Shown: positions 7,075-13,559, numbered from the stretch's first letter. The stretch is 13,559 nt of DNA from Lachnospiraceae bacterium UBA6452 (GCA_002441865.1 DJNY01000148.1:1-13559); one strand, 5' to 3'. A program made the numbers and translations. The notes: generated by a model from the letters alone, not told the origin.

Positions 7075-7821
7075 TCAGAGTTTCGTATGAAACCGGTTCA
7101 GGAATTCTTTTGTCTGTTCCTGCTTTGCATGCTCGAAAATATCACTGCTTGAACCCTCTTCCACGATCACGCCGTCTGCCATAAAGATAACCTTATCGGA
7201 AACCTCTTTGGCAAATGCCATTTCGTGTGTGACAACAAGCATTGTCATGCCTTCTTTTGCAAGTGTGGACATAACGGAAAGCACTTCTCCGACCATCTGT
7301 GGGTCAAGTGCACTCGTCGGCTCATCAAATAAGAGCACCTCCGGTTCCATGGCAAGCGCACGCGCTATGGCAACACGCTGCTTCTGTCCCCCCGATAACT
7401 GGCGTGGCTTGGCATTGATATACTGCTCCATGCCCACCTTCTCCAGAAATCTGAGTGCAAGCTCTCTGGCTTCCTTTTTGCTCTTTTTTGCGACGGTAAC
7501 AGGACCTGTCATGCAGTTCTCCAGCACTGTCATATTGGCAAACAGATTAAAATTCTGAAAAACCATTCCCACATGTTCTCTGTAAGACGGAATGTTCATT
7601 TTTGCATCTGTAATATCTTTTCCATGGTAATAAATATTGCCGCCTGTCGGTGTCTCCAGCAGGTTGACACAGCGAAGCAGCGTAGATTTCCCGGATCCGG
7701 AGGGTCCAATGATGGAAATTGCCTCTCCTTTGTTGACCGTGAAATCGATATCCCGCAAAACCTCATGTGTTCCGAAGGACTTTTCCAGATGAGAGATCTG
7801 CAACACTTTTTCTGTATCCAT
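7075..7821 (-). CDS. Polar amino-acid ABC transporter ATP-binding protein
   Basis: 248 residues, the usual size for the GlnQ/ArtP/TcyC family of ATPases that energise polar amino-acid importers at the inner face of the membrane. Walker A is GPSGSGKST at 39-47. The Q-loop is VFQNFNLF, the ABC signature is [15 protein letters not shown], Walker B with the D-loop is [12 protein letters not shown], and the H-loop is VVTHEM. All key residues are intact. ATG 7821 overlaps the permease stop as TAATG and has GGGGGAG upstream, so the two are translationally coupled. It is the last gene of a binding protein-permease-ATPase operon and is followed by a strong terminator. Which amino acid is moved cannot be decided from the ATPase. 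Confidence 0.95.
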   Translation of the reverse strand: MDTEKVLQISHLEKSFGTHEVLRDIDFTVNKGEAISIIGPSGSGKSTLLRCVNLLETPTGGNIYYHGKDITDAKMNIPSYREHVGMVFQNFNLFANMTVLENCMTGPVTVAKKSKKEARELALRFLEKVGMEQYINAKPRQLSGGQKQRVAIARALAMEPEVLLFDEPTSALDPQMVGEVLSVMSTLAKEGMTMLVVTHEMAFAKEVSDKVIFMADGVIVEEGSSSDIFEHAKQEQTKEFLNRFHTKL

Positions 7822-8606
7822 TATGCTCTCCCCCTTCCTGAAACACGCATCTGATTTCCGATATCCATAACATCAACCAGCTCGTAATTGTCATCTCCAT
7901 CCAGCTTTCTTTCCCAGAGAGCCAGCAGCCTTGAAGAAACAAGTGTCATTGTCAGATAAATACACATGACGATCGTTGCGGATTCAAAATAGGTGTACAG
8001 AGCACCTGCCACGCTTTTATGAACAAAGAACAGATCCACAATACTGATGACTGACAGGACAGAAGTGTCCTTGATGTTGATGATAAAGTTATTGCCGATC
8101 TGCGGAATGATATTACGGAACGCCTGCGGCAGGATGACCTTGAGCATTGCCTGCACATGTGTCATACCGATCGCCTTTGCCCCTTCCATCTGACCCGGAT
8201 CAACAGAGATGATACCGCCTCTGACAGATTCCGCCATATAAGCACCGGTATTGATGGAAACAACCAGAAATGCCGCCTGCCACATACCGAGCTGGATATT
8301 ACACATCTGTGACAATCCAAAGTAAATGAAGACTGCCTGTACGATCATTGGTGTACCACGGAAGATCTCCACATAGGCTTTCAGGATCACCTTGACAAGT
8401 CCCAGCAGAAACCTCTTGCCGATCCCATCCCTTTTTTTATCTACCGGTATCGTCTGTACAATACCGACCGCAAAACCGATCACACAGCCGATTGCCGTGG
8501 AAACAAGTGCGATGAGAAGCGTTGTGCCCGCTCCTTTCAAATAGGAGATGCCATAGTTTTGCAAAATATAAACAATACGTTCAAAAAAGTTCATTTCGGA
8601 AATCAT
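7821..8606 (-). CDS. Polar amino-acid ABC transporter permease
   Basis: 261 residues, HisM/GlnP-type inner-membrane permease. Hydrophobic segments include about 22-50 (ending near [14 protein letters not shown]), the stretch following [12 protein letters not shown], and [15 protein letters not shown]; the last spans are near the C-terminus. Family signatures are RGTPMIVQ, the EAA loop that contacts the ATPase ([20 protein letters not shown]), and [10 protein letters not shown]. The ATG at 8606 has AAAGGAG 7 bases upstream. A 53-bp gap separates it from the binding-protein gene, and the stop overlaps the ATPase start. It probably works as a homodimer, since only one permease gene is present. 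Confidence 0.94.
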   Translation of the reverse strand: MISEMNFFERIVYILQNYGISYLKGAGTTLLIALVSTAIGCVIGFAVGIVQTIPVDKKRDGIGKRFLLGLVKVILKAYVEIFRGTPMIVQAVFIYFGLSQMCNIQLGMWQAAFLVVSINTGAYMAESVRGGIISVDPGQMEGAKAIGMTHVQAMLKVILPQAFRNIIPQIGNNFIINIKDTSVLSVISIVDLFFVHKSVAGALYTYFESATIVMCIYLTMTLVSSRLLALWERKLDGDDNYELVDVMDIGNQMRVSGRGRA

Positions 8607-8659
8607 TGTATTACTCCTTTAGGAAGTCCTCCCCATATATCCGGATAAAAATTCCTGTT

Positions 8660-9568
8660 TTATTCAGATAATGGCTGGACAGAAATTGCCTCGTTCATCA
8701 TGGCATCAAAATCATCTGTTGTCATCGTGGAAAGAACAGAGTTGATACCATCTAAAAGTTCTGTATTTCCTTTCTTTACGGAAATACCGATGTTGATCTC
8801 CTCATCGGAAACCTGGAAATTGTCATCGGAATCCGTGAAATCAAGAAGCTTCAGATCCGGATAAGCAACAACTGCTGCCTTTGCAGTCGGCATATCTGTT
8901 ACTACAAGGTCTGTACGTGCGCTTTCCAGTGCAACCAGCATCGCCGGAGCAGATTCCTGTGCAGGCTGGATATTGGCATCCTTGATCTGTGGCAGGCAGA
9001 CATCATACCATACTGTACCGAGCTGTGAAGTACAGGTTGCGCCTGCAAGATCTGCAACGCCCTTGGCATCCGCATACTGTCCGTCACTCTTTACAAGTCC
9101 GACAATGGAAGCATAGTAATAAGGCTGTGAGAAATCTACCATCTGCAAACGTTCTGACGTAATAGACTGTCCTGCGATGACACAGTCAACTGTTCCGGAC
9201 TGTACAGCCGGTACTAAAGAATCCCAGTCCAGTTTGACAATCTGAAGCTCATAACCAAGTGCATCTGCAATTTTCTTTGCCATCATGACATCGTAGCCAT
9301 AAGCATAATCAGAGCTGTCATTGATCTTTACAGCACCGTTGGAATCATCTGCCTGTGTCCAGTTATACGGTGCATACCCACATTCCATTGCTACCTTTAA
9401 AACTTTCTTTTCTGCGCTGCTGCCTTCTGCAGTATCTGTAGCTGCATCCGTTGCTGCATCTGTGCTTTCTGCTGCTGCGCCCGTATCTGCCTCCCTGCTG
9501 CTTCCGCAGGCTGTCAGCATTGCTGCTGTCATAACAGCCAATAATAAACCAAGTACTTTCTTTTTCAT
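8660..9568 (-). CDS. Amino-acid ABC transporter substrate-binding lipoprotein
   Basis: 302 residues, bacterial family 3 solute-binding protein. The N-terminus is a lipoprotein signal: MKKK, a hydrophobic stretch and the lipobox LTAC, with C21 as the predicted lipidated residue. This anchors it outside the membrane of a Gram-positive cell. Residues 22-52 are an Ala/Thr/Asp-rich linker. The binding domain follows (VAMECGYAPYNW, GYDVMMAKKIADALG, DCVIAGQSITSERLQMVDFS, CTSQLGTVWYD, DLVVTDMPTA). It captures a polar amino acid for the downstream permease and ATPase; the exact substrate is not readable. ATG 9568 has a consensus AAGGAGG. The long hairpin-bearing leader suggests regulation at RNA level. 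Confidence 0.95.
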   Translation of the reverse strand: MKKKVLGLLLAVMTAAMLTACGSSREADTGAAAESTDAATDAATDTAEGSSAEKKVLKVAMECGYAPYNWTQADDSNGAVKINDSSDYAYGYDVMMAKKIADALGYELQIVKLDWDSLVPAVQSGTVDCVIAGQSITSERLQMVDFSQPYYYASIVGLVKSDGQYADAKGVADLAGATCTSQLGTVWYDVCLPQIKDANIQPAQESAPAMLVALESARTDLVVTDMPTAKAAVVAYPDLKLLDFTDSDDNFQVSDEEINIGISVKKGNTELLDGINSVLSTMTTDDFDAMMNEAISVQPLSE

Positions 9569-9624
9569 AATTTTCCTCCTTCTTGCGCAAATCTGTATCC
9601 AAATGAACTCACTACCCGAAAATC

Positions 9625-9642
9625 ATGCTGCTTTCGCAGCAT
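9625..9642 (-). promoter_or_regulatory. GNRA-capped hairpin in the binding-protein leader
   Basis: ATGCTGC and GCAGCAT form a perfect 7-bp stem. In the minus-strand RNA the loop is GAAA, a stable GNRA tetraloop; on the plus strand it would be UUUC. Four T follow shortly after (GATTTTC), so a weak terminator or attenuator is possible. An 8-bp direct repeat, CTCACTAC on the plus strand, flanks it at 9608-9615 and 9644-9651. Its role is unknown. Confidence 0.45.
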
Positions 9643-9655
9643 CCTCACTACAAAG

Positions 9656-9690
9656 AAAGAGGAAACTCCCCCCAGGGGAATTTCCTCTTT
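9656..9690 (-). terminator. Long hairpin between the hybrid kinase and the transporter genes
   Basis: Arms AAAGAGGAAA (9656-9665) and TTTCCTCTTT (9681-9690) form 10 bp. They are followed by one mismatch, 5 more bp of C-G/T-A pairs and a 3-base loop. It lies about 70 bases past the kinase stop, so it could end kinase transcription. The trailing T tract is weak (CTTTG), and a possible promoter for the transporter lies before it. It may therefore be a leader structure of the transporter mRNA instead. Confidence 0.5.
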
Positions 9691-9727
9691 GAAATTCATT
9701 TCATATCTTATGCGCTTTTGTTTCCAT

Positions 9728-9756
9728 AGTGTATCATATATTGTCTGAAAATACAA
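9728..9756 (-). promoter_or_regulatory. Possible promoter of the amino-acid transporter operon
   Basis: On the minus strand TTGTAT (9756-9751), 17 bases, then TACACT (9733-9728); each hexamer matches at 4 of 6 positions. It begins just past the kinase stop codon. If used, the transporter mRNA carries a leader of about 150 bases containing both hairpins. A TATGAT overlapping the spacer (9738-9733) is an alternative -10 with no good -35. I found no better promoter nearer to the gene. Confidence 0.35.
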
Positions 9757-9761
9757 GCCTC

Positions 9762-12608
9762 TTACATCCATCTTTTCAGTACTTCGCAAAGCTTGTTCAT
9801 ATCCAGTGGTTTTGCTACATGCTCGTTCATACCCGCAGCCTTTGCCATGACCACGTCTTCGGTAAAAGCATTCGCCGTCATGGCAATGATCGGAAGCTTT
9901 CCGGTCCATTCCCTTTCCATCGCACGGATCGCAGTTGCCGCCTGATATCCGTTGATCTTTGGCATCTGGATATCCATGAATACAAGGGAGTAGTAACCAT
10001 CCTCCACTTTTTCTATTCTTGTGATCGCTTCCTGCCCGTCCACCACCGTTTCCACCGTTGCACCGGTCATCTCAATGATCTCTTTTGCGATTTCACTGTT
10101 CAGCTCGTTATCCTCAACCAGCAGAATTCTTTTTCCCGTATAATTGCTCTTGCGGATCCCATCCAGATAAGTATCTGCCCTCTGGTGTGTTCCCCGTACA
10201 ATATCATGCAGTGCTCTGGAGATCTTCGATTTAAACATCGGCTTCGTGATAAAGGCATCCACACCTGCTGCCTTCGCCTCTTCCTCGATCTCTGCATAAT
10301 CATAAGCGGACATTACAATGATCGTGACCTCATGTCCGACGATCTTCCGGATCCGTCTGGTTGCTTCAATGCCGTCCATGCCCGGCATCTGCCAGTCCAT
10401 AATGATCGCAAAATAATCGTTCATATATGCATGGCGTTCCTTTACCCTTTCGATCGCCCGAATACCGGAATCCACCCATTCCCCTTTGATCCCGATATCC
10501 TGCAGGATGGCAACGGTTCCTTCACAGCAGACATGGTCATCGTCTACCACAAGCACGGGAAGATCCGTCAGTTCCTTGATTTTTTCGTTTTGTTCTTCCT
10601 GTAGTTTCAGGAAAATATCGACAATAAAGCGGCTTCCTTTCCCCAGTTTACTTTCCACCTTGATATGCCCGCCCATCATCGACACGATATTTTGGGTGAT
10701 TGCCATCCCCAGACCCGTTCCCTGGATCCGGGAAGTCCTCTTATCATCCACTCTTGTAAACGGTTCAAATATGACTTTCAAAAAGTCCTCGCTCATACCA
10801 ATCCCGTTATCTTCCACAATAAACTCATAACAGCCGATATCCTTATGTCCCGTCTGCTTTTCTTCAATCGAAAAGAGGATCTTTCCACCATCCGGCGTGT
10901 ACTTAATGGCGTTACTCATGATATTCGTAAATACCTGCTGGATCCGCAGACTGTCTCCACGTACATTTTCATGCTCGATCCGGCGAAGATGCATCTCAAA
11001 CTGGTGATGATGTGCTGTCAGGGAATCTTTCACCATGGCGATCAGATTGTCAGTCAGCTCAGACAGATTAAATTCTTCCTCCGTCAGAGAAACATTGCCA
11101 CTCTCTATCCTGCTCATATCAAGTACTTCATTGATCAGCCCCAGCAAATGTCTGCTGGACTGCGTGATCGTGGAAAGACAGTCTATCACCTTTTCTTTCT
11201 GATCGATATTGGCGCCCGCAATGGCAGTCATACCGACAATGGCATTCATTGGCGTCCTGATATCATGGGACATATTTGCCAGGAACTCCGTCTTTGCCCT
11301 GCTGGCTTTTGTTGCTGCATCAAATGCATCCTTCAGTGCCTGTCTGGATTTGATCTCCGCCTCTTTTTCCGCCGTGATATCCCGGGCTACCAGAAGCACA
11401 TGCGTCAGACGTCCATCCTTCCATGCATGTGGAAGCACTATCATCCGTTTATACTTATTCTCCCTTGGCATACTGTATTCAAACTGGATCACATCATTCG
11501 TTGTTTTCAGCTCACTTTGTAAGTTAGCCACAGACAAATAATCTTCCAGTCTTTCGTCCGCAGCCTGCGGAATACAGTATTCTGCCATATGACTGACCCA
11601 GTTAGTATATCCACCGTTCTTTTCAAAAATGGTCTCTGCATGCTCCATTTCATAATACTGGTAGGTATCCGTATCCAGATTACAGATCACAAAACGGTTC
11701 ACCAGCCGGATCAGGGACTGGATGACCTGATCCATTTCTTCATTTTTTGCCCGCAGGCTGTAGTAGTTCTGTCTCTCTATCTCTGCCTGCTTCTCTGCAT
11801 TGATATTGACGAAAATGCCAATAATTCTGCGGGCACTGCCATCAATACGCCTGCTGACTTCTGCGTTGGCACGGAACCATTCATAGCTTCCGTCCCGCAT
11901 TTTCATACGATATTCCACATTATATTTATTAAAGCCGGTCTTATCCTCAAGTGCCAGCATCAGCGCATGTAATGTATGTTCCTTATCATCCGGATGCAGA
12001 AGATCAGACCATGAAGACAGTTTATTCGGGAAATCGATCACACTGTGATAGCCAAGCATCTCCCGGAACCGTCGTCCCCATACAACCCTTGTGATCTCAC
12101 TGTTTTCATCACAGTCAAAATACCAGGAACCGGACTTGATCACGCTGTTTACCAGTGTCATGTTGTAGCTTTCCCAGTTCAGCCTGACTGCAAGCACCCA
12201 GATCGGTCTGCCGTCTGTGTCAACAGAATCCTCCTTGTAGAGCTGCATATCCAGAAGATTGCCATCCTTCGTGATCATACGACATTCTCCGCGTTCCTGC
12301 ACCTGTATAAAACGTGCAAGAGAAAACAACGCTCTGTCCTCTTCAAAGATCAGCTCTAATAATGAACCACCTGTTTTTTCCATCATTTCCTCAAATTCAT
12401 AATTCAGGTTTTTCAGGAAAAAACGGCTGGCAGATAAAATAGAGAGTTTTTCATCATAATAGCCGCTCACGACACCGACTGCGTAACAATTTTCTATGGC
12501 ATGGCTCATCGCAGCAAGACTTTTCTCTCCAACTGCACGGATATCTCCGGCATATAGATTCTCTTCCTCGAACGGTATAGACTCCGTTTGAAATATTTCA
12601 CTTCTCAT
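9762..12608 (-). CDS. Soluble PAS hybrid histidine kinase with two receiver domains
   Basis: 948 residues with no membrane segment, so a cytoplasmic sensor. Residues 35-140 form a PAS-like region. A PAS_3-type domain spans 150-275 (SSWSDLLHPDDKEHTL, YRMKMRDGSYEWFRANAEV), and a third PAS-like region spans 295-420, ending VLLVARDITAEKEAE. HisKA has the phospho-acceptor H448 in FLANMSHDIRTPMNA. HATPase has the N-box NIMSNAIKYT (near 560), DNGIGM (near 600) and GTGLGMAI (near 630). Receiver 1 has D738 (IIMDWQMPGMDG) and Lys in FITKPMF. Receiver 2 has D879 (FMDIQMPK) and Lys in VAKPLD. No HPt or DNA-binding output domain is fused, so the relay must end on a separate protein. The start at 12608 has AAGGGA 8-9 bases upstream. 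Its mRNA leader carries a c-di-GMP riboswitch and a terminator, so expression probably responds to c-di-GMP. Confidence 0.95.
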   Translation of the reverse strand: MRSEIFQTESIPFEEENLYAGDIRAVGEKSLAAMSHAIENCYAVGVVSGYYDEKLSILSASRFFLKNLNYEFEEMMEKTGGSLLELIFEEDRALFSLARFIQVQERGECRMITKDGNLLDMQLYKEDSVDTDGRPIWVLAVRLNWESYNMTLVNSVIKSGSWYFDCDENSEITRVVWGRRFREMLGYHSVIDFPNKLSSWSDLLHPDDKEHTLHALMLALEDKTGFNKYNVEYRMKMRDGSYEWFRANAEVSRRIDGSARRIIGIFVNINAEKQAEIERQNYYSLRAKNEEMDQVIQSLIRLVNRFVICNLDTDTYQYYEMEHAETIFEKNGGYTNWVSHMAEYCIPQAADERLEDYLSVANLQSELKTTNDVIQFEYSMPRENKYKRMIVLPHAWKDGRLTHVLLVARDITAEKEAEIKSRQALKDAFDAATKASRAKTEFLANMSHDIRTPMNAIVGMTAIAGANIDQKEKVIDCLSTITQSSRHLLGLINEVLDMSRIESGNVSLTEEEFNLSELTDNLIAMVKDSLTAHHHQFEMHLRRIEHENVRGDSLRIQQVFTNIMSNAIKYTPDGGKILFSIEEKQTGHKDIGCYEFIVEDNGIGMSEDFLKVIFEPFTRVDDKRTSRIQGTGLGMAITQNIVSMMGGHIKVESKLGKGSRFIVDIFLKLQEEQNEKIKELTDLPVLVVDDDHVCCEGTVAILQDIGIKGEWVDSGIRAIERVKERHAYMNDYFAIIMDWQMPGMDGIEATRRIRKIVGHEVTIIVMSAYDYAEIEEEAKAAGVDAFITKPMFKSKISRALHDIVRGTHQRADTYLDGIRKSNYTGKRILLVEDNELNSEIAKEIIEMTGATVETVVDGQEAITRIEKVEDGYYSLVFMDIQMPKINGYQAATAIRAMEREWTGKLPIIAMTANAFTEDVVMAKAAGMNEHVAKPLDMNKLCEVLKRWM

Positions 12609-12624
12609 TGCATTATCCCTTACT

Positions 12625-12672
12625 AAAATATAAGCGTACTACTTTACACAATAAAGGGCAAAGCAGTACGCT
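12625..12672 (-). terminator. Intrinsic terminator / expression platform of the c-di-GMP riboswitch
   Basis: Arms at 12633-12645 and 12660-12672 form a 13-bp stem in the minus-strand RNA, with one G-U pair (12641/12664), and a 14-base loop. A U-rich tract (TATATTTTAG) follows. It lies only about 17 bases before the kinase ribosome binding site and directly after the aptamer, the usual place for a riboswitch terminator. Minus-strand bases 12666-12656 (CTGCTTTGCCC) can pair with the aptamer 5' strand GGGCAAAACAG (12766-12756) at 10 of 11 positions. This is an alternative fold that would disrupt the terminator. Confidence 0.75.
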
Positions 12673-12699
12673 CGTTCTCCAACATAACATCTTTTGTCA

Positions 12700-12775
12700 A
12701 AAGGCAGCTGGCTGCCATCTTACAGGCCCTATAGCTTTGCGTCACAGTCTTTCGGCTGTTTTGCCCAATATTCTT
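12700..12775 (-). promoter_or_regulatory. Cyclic-di-GMP-I riboswitch aptamer (GEMM-I)
   Basis: The minus-strand RNA contains the GEMM-I signature in order. First is GGGCAAAACAG (12766-12756). Next is a short stem capped by a GAAA tetraloop (ACAG..GAAA..CTGT). Then comes the conserved GACGCAAAGCTATAGGGCCT (12743-12724), then UAAGAUGGCAGCC, and the closing GGCAGC/GCTGCC hairpin (12716-12703) that serves as the tetraloop receptor arm. This matches the family's GGCAAA...GAAA...GACGCAAAGC...AUGG-AGCC pattern that binds c-di-GMP. P1 is short (AAAAG with CTTTT). It starts about 15 bases after the predicted transcription start and precedes a terminator and the kinase gene. Boundaries are approximate by a few bases. 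Confidence 0.9.
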
Positions 12776-12789
12776 TTCAATACAGGGGT

Positions 12790-12818
12790 ATTTTACAGAA
12801 TTTCTTTTTTTCTGTAAA
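12790..12818 (-). promoter_or_regulatory. Sigma-A promoter of the riboswitch-kinase transcript
   Basis: On the minus strand TTTACA (12818-12813), a 17-base spacer and TAAAAT (12795-12790); both hexamers match consensus at 5 of 6 positions. The predicted start is near 12783, just upstream of the aptamer. Both boxes lie in a 9-bp inverted repeat: TTTACAGAA at 12792-12800 and TTCTGTAAA at 12810-12818. A further ATTCTGTTAAAA copy lies upstream at 12825-12836 (minus), so the site may also bind a repressor. Confidence 0.7.
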
Positions 12819-12850
12819 GATTCTTTTTAACAGAATATCACTTACTTTTT

Positions 12851-12862
12851 GCAATATATTGC
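12851..12862. repeat. Perfect 12-bp palindrome GCAATATATTGC
   Basis: The sequence equals its own reverse complement. It lies about 35 bp upstream of the -35 box of the riboswitch-kinase promoter, a position suitable for a regulator binding site. No regulator family can be named from it. Confidence 0.4.
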
Positions 12863-12867
12863 TCAAT

Positions 12868-12908
12868 CATTTTTTATATAATAGGAATTTCCTATCATAT
12901 AAAAAATG
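12868..12908. repeat. 41-bp AT-rich inverted repeat
   Basis: Two 20-base arms (12868-12887 and 12889-12908) around a single central T (12888), with one imperfect pair (12880/12896) that becomes G-U in minus-strand RNA. The core is ATAGGAA-T-TTCCTAT, and runs of T and A form the outer parts. It overlaps by two bases the stem of the hsp20 terminator. It may act as a second or bidirectional terminator, or as a protein binding site. Confidence 0.55.
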
Positions 12909-12928
12909 CCCCGGATCGCTCCGGGGCA
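12899..12928 (-). terminator. Intrinsic terminator of hsp20
   Basis: TGCCCCGGA (12907-12915) and TCCGGGGCA (12920-12928) form a perfect 9-bp GC-rich stem with a 4-base loop. In minus-strand RNA it is followed by six U. It lies 15 bases past the hsp20 stop codon. Confidence 0.93.
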
Positions 12929-12943
12929 CTTTTCGCTGACTTA

Positions 12944-13405
12944 TCATCCTTCAATTGCAATATAACCTTTGTCTTCTACAGCAGGTTTTGCTTCTTTCTT
13001 AGGAACGAAGAGCTTTAAGATACCATGCTGGAAGGAAGCTTTGATATCTTCCTGTTTGACATCTTCGCCAACATAGAAGCTACGTTCGCAAGCACCTGCA
13101 TAACGTTCACGGCGGATGTATTTGCCGGATTTCTTATCCTTCTCATCCTCATCAAGACCTCTTGCTGCGCTGATGGTCAGATAACCGTTCTCAACGCTTG
13201 CCTTGATCTCGTCTTTCTTAAATCCCGGAAGGTCGATCTCAAGCTCATATCCGTCATCCAGTTCCTTAATATCTGTACTCATCACATTTTTAGCTCTGTG
13301 TCCGTACAGCTTCTTTTCCATATTCTTGAAATCCTTATTGTCAAACCAAGGATCCTCGAAGAAATCTCCAAATAAATCGTTTCCAAAAATACTAGGCATC
13401 AACAT
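12944..13405 (-). CDS. Hsp20/alpha-crystallin small heat-shock protein
   Basis: 153 residues, normal length for the family. It is an ATP-independent holdase that forms oligomers and binds unfolding proteins in the cytoplasm. The N-terminal arm (1-40) is aromatic-rich (MLMPSIFGNDLFGDFFEDPWF). The alpha-crystallin domain spans about 42-138 (VMSTDIKELDDGYELEIDLPGFKKDEI, YLTISAARG, RRERYAGACERSFYVGEDV, ASFQHGILKLFVPK). The C-terminal tail carries the oligomer-bridging I-x-I motif (IAI, 149-151). ATG 13405 has AAAGGA about 10 bases upstream. The leader is about 100 bases and contains a small hairpin (13455-13471). It is monocistronic, with its own promoter, CIRCE operator and terminator. Control by HrcA is expected. 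Confidence 0.96.
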   Translation of the reverse strand: MLMPSIFGNDLFGDFFEDPWFDNKDFKNMEKKLYGHRAKNVMSTDIKELDDGYELEIDLPGFKKDEIKASVENGYLTISAARGLDEDEKDKKSGKYIRRERYAGACERSFYVGEDVKQEDIKASFQHGILKLFVPKKEAKPAVEDKGYIAIEG

Positions 13406-13514
13406 AAGTCATCCATCCTTTCTATACATAAAACCATTTGTTTTGATGTCAGGTCAGAACCGGAAGTTCTGGAACTTTTCTTTCTTTTTATTCCTCTTCC
13501 TTTGTTCTATAATC

Positions 13515-13543
13515 GTTATAACACCTATTATTAGCACTGTCAA
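13515..13543 (-). promoter_or_regulatory. Sigma-A promoter of hsp20
   Basis: On the minus strand TTGACA (13543-13538), exactly 17 bases, then TATAAC (13520-13515). The -35 is consensus and the -10 matches 5 of 6 positions, so it should be strong when not repressed. The -35 lies inside the CIRCE element. Confidence 0.88.
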
Positions 13544-13557
13544 GAGGTGAGTGCTAA
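13531..13557. promoter_or_regulatory. CIRCE operator (HrcA binding site)
   Basis: TTAGCACTG, 9 bases, GAGTGCTAA. The CIRCE consensus is TTAGCACTC-N9-GAGTGCTAA, so 17 of 18 arm positions match. It overlaps the -35 box of hsp20. HrcA bound here would block transcription until heat or unfolded proteins titrate GroEL, as known for the family. Confidence 0.95.
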
Positions 13558-13559
13558 TT

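Noticed and set aside
10665..11522. Open frame of 285 codons on the plus strand, plus several others at 9729-10604 and 11589-11972
   Set aside because: All lie antisense inside the hybrid kinase, whose domains are continuous and intact on the minus strand. Their translations show no recognisable family.
1..13559. tRNA, rRNA, CRISPR array, transposase or phage genes
   Set aside because: No cloverleaf sequence, regularly spaced repeats, or integrase/transposase motifs were seen on either strand.

Overview
The window looks like chromosomal DNA of a low-to-moderate GC Bacillota, most likely a gut-type Clostridia of the Lachnospiraceae. The reasons are the strong AGGAGG-type ribosome binding sites, a HrcA/CIRCE-controlled small heat-shock gene, a GEMM-I cyclic-di-GMP riboswitch, a lipoprotein-type amino-acid ABC transporter, and a large cytoplasmic PAS hybrid kinase. 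The family-level assignment is inference. Every gene I can support is on the minus strand, so the window reads from right (13559) to left (1).

Right end (13559-12900): an hsp20 small heat-shock gene with a near-consensus promoter (TTGACA, 17 bp, TATAAC) whose -35 box lies inside a CIRCE operator. It ends at a strong intrinsic terminator. Next come a 41-bp inverted repeat and a 12-bp perfect palindrome of unknown role. Region 12837-12609: a good sigma-A-type promoter, a cyclic-di-GMP-I (GEMM-I) riboswitch aptamer and an intrinsic terminator hairpin, all placed as the 5' leader of a 948-residue soluble hybrid histidine kinase (PAS-like regions, HisKA, HATPase, two receivers; 12608-9762). The terminator's first arm and loop are complementary to the aptamer's 5' strand, which suggests a riboswitch that turns the kinase off when c-di-GMP is high.

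Region 9761-7000: a polar amino-acid ABC transporter operon (binding lipoprotein, permease, ATPase). It has a hairpin-rich leader and an intrinsic terminator.

Region 6985-723: from one promoter, a tight six-gene operon with junctions of -1 to +16 bp. It encodes a xylose-isomerase-like TIM-barrel protein, a GAF-GGDEF diguanylate cyclase, a TIR-domain protein fused to a zinc ribbon / helix-turn-helix / zinc ribbon module, a class III nucleotidyl cyclase with a degenerate receiver domain, an unrecognised protein with a duplicated PGDYG-like C-terminal motif, and a PIN/NYN-like putative nuclease with a long low-complexity linker. Having two kinds of nucleotide-second-messenger synthase, a TIR and a PIN-type nuclease in one transcription unit is the most unusual content here. 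It could be a signalling or stress/defence module. It resembles Pycsar and Thoeris only in its parts and is not a recognised match to either.

Left end (550-1): the first 183 codons of asnS (asparaginyl-tRNA synthetase), with a possible promoter of its own. No rRNA, tRNA, CRISPR array, transposase or phage gene is visible. The diguanylate cyclase and the c-di-GMP riboswitch together suggest that c-di-GMP links the six-gene operon to the sensor kinase.
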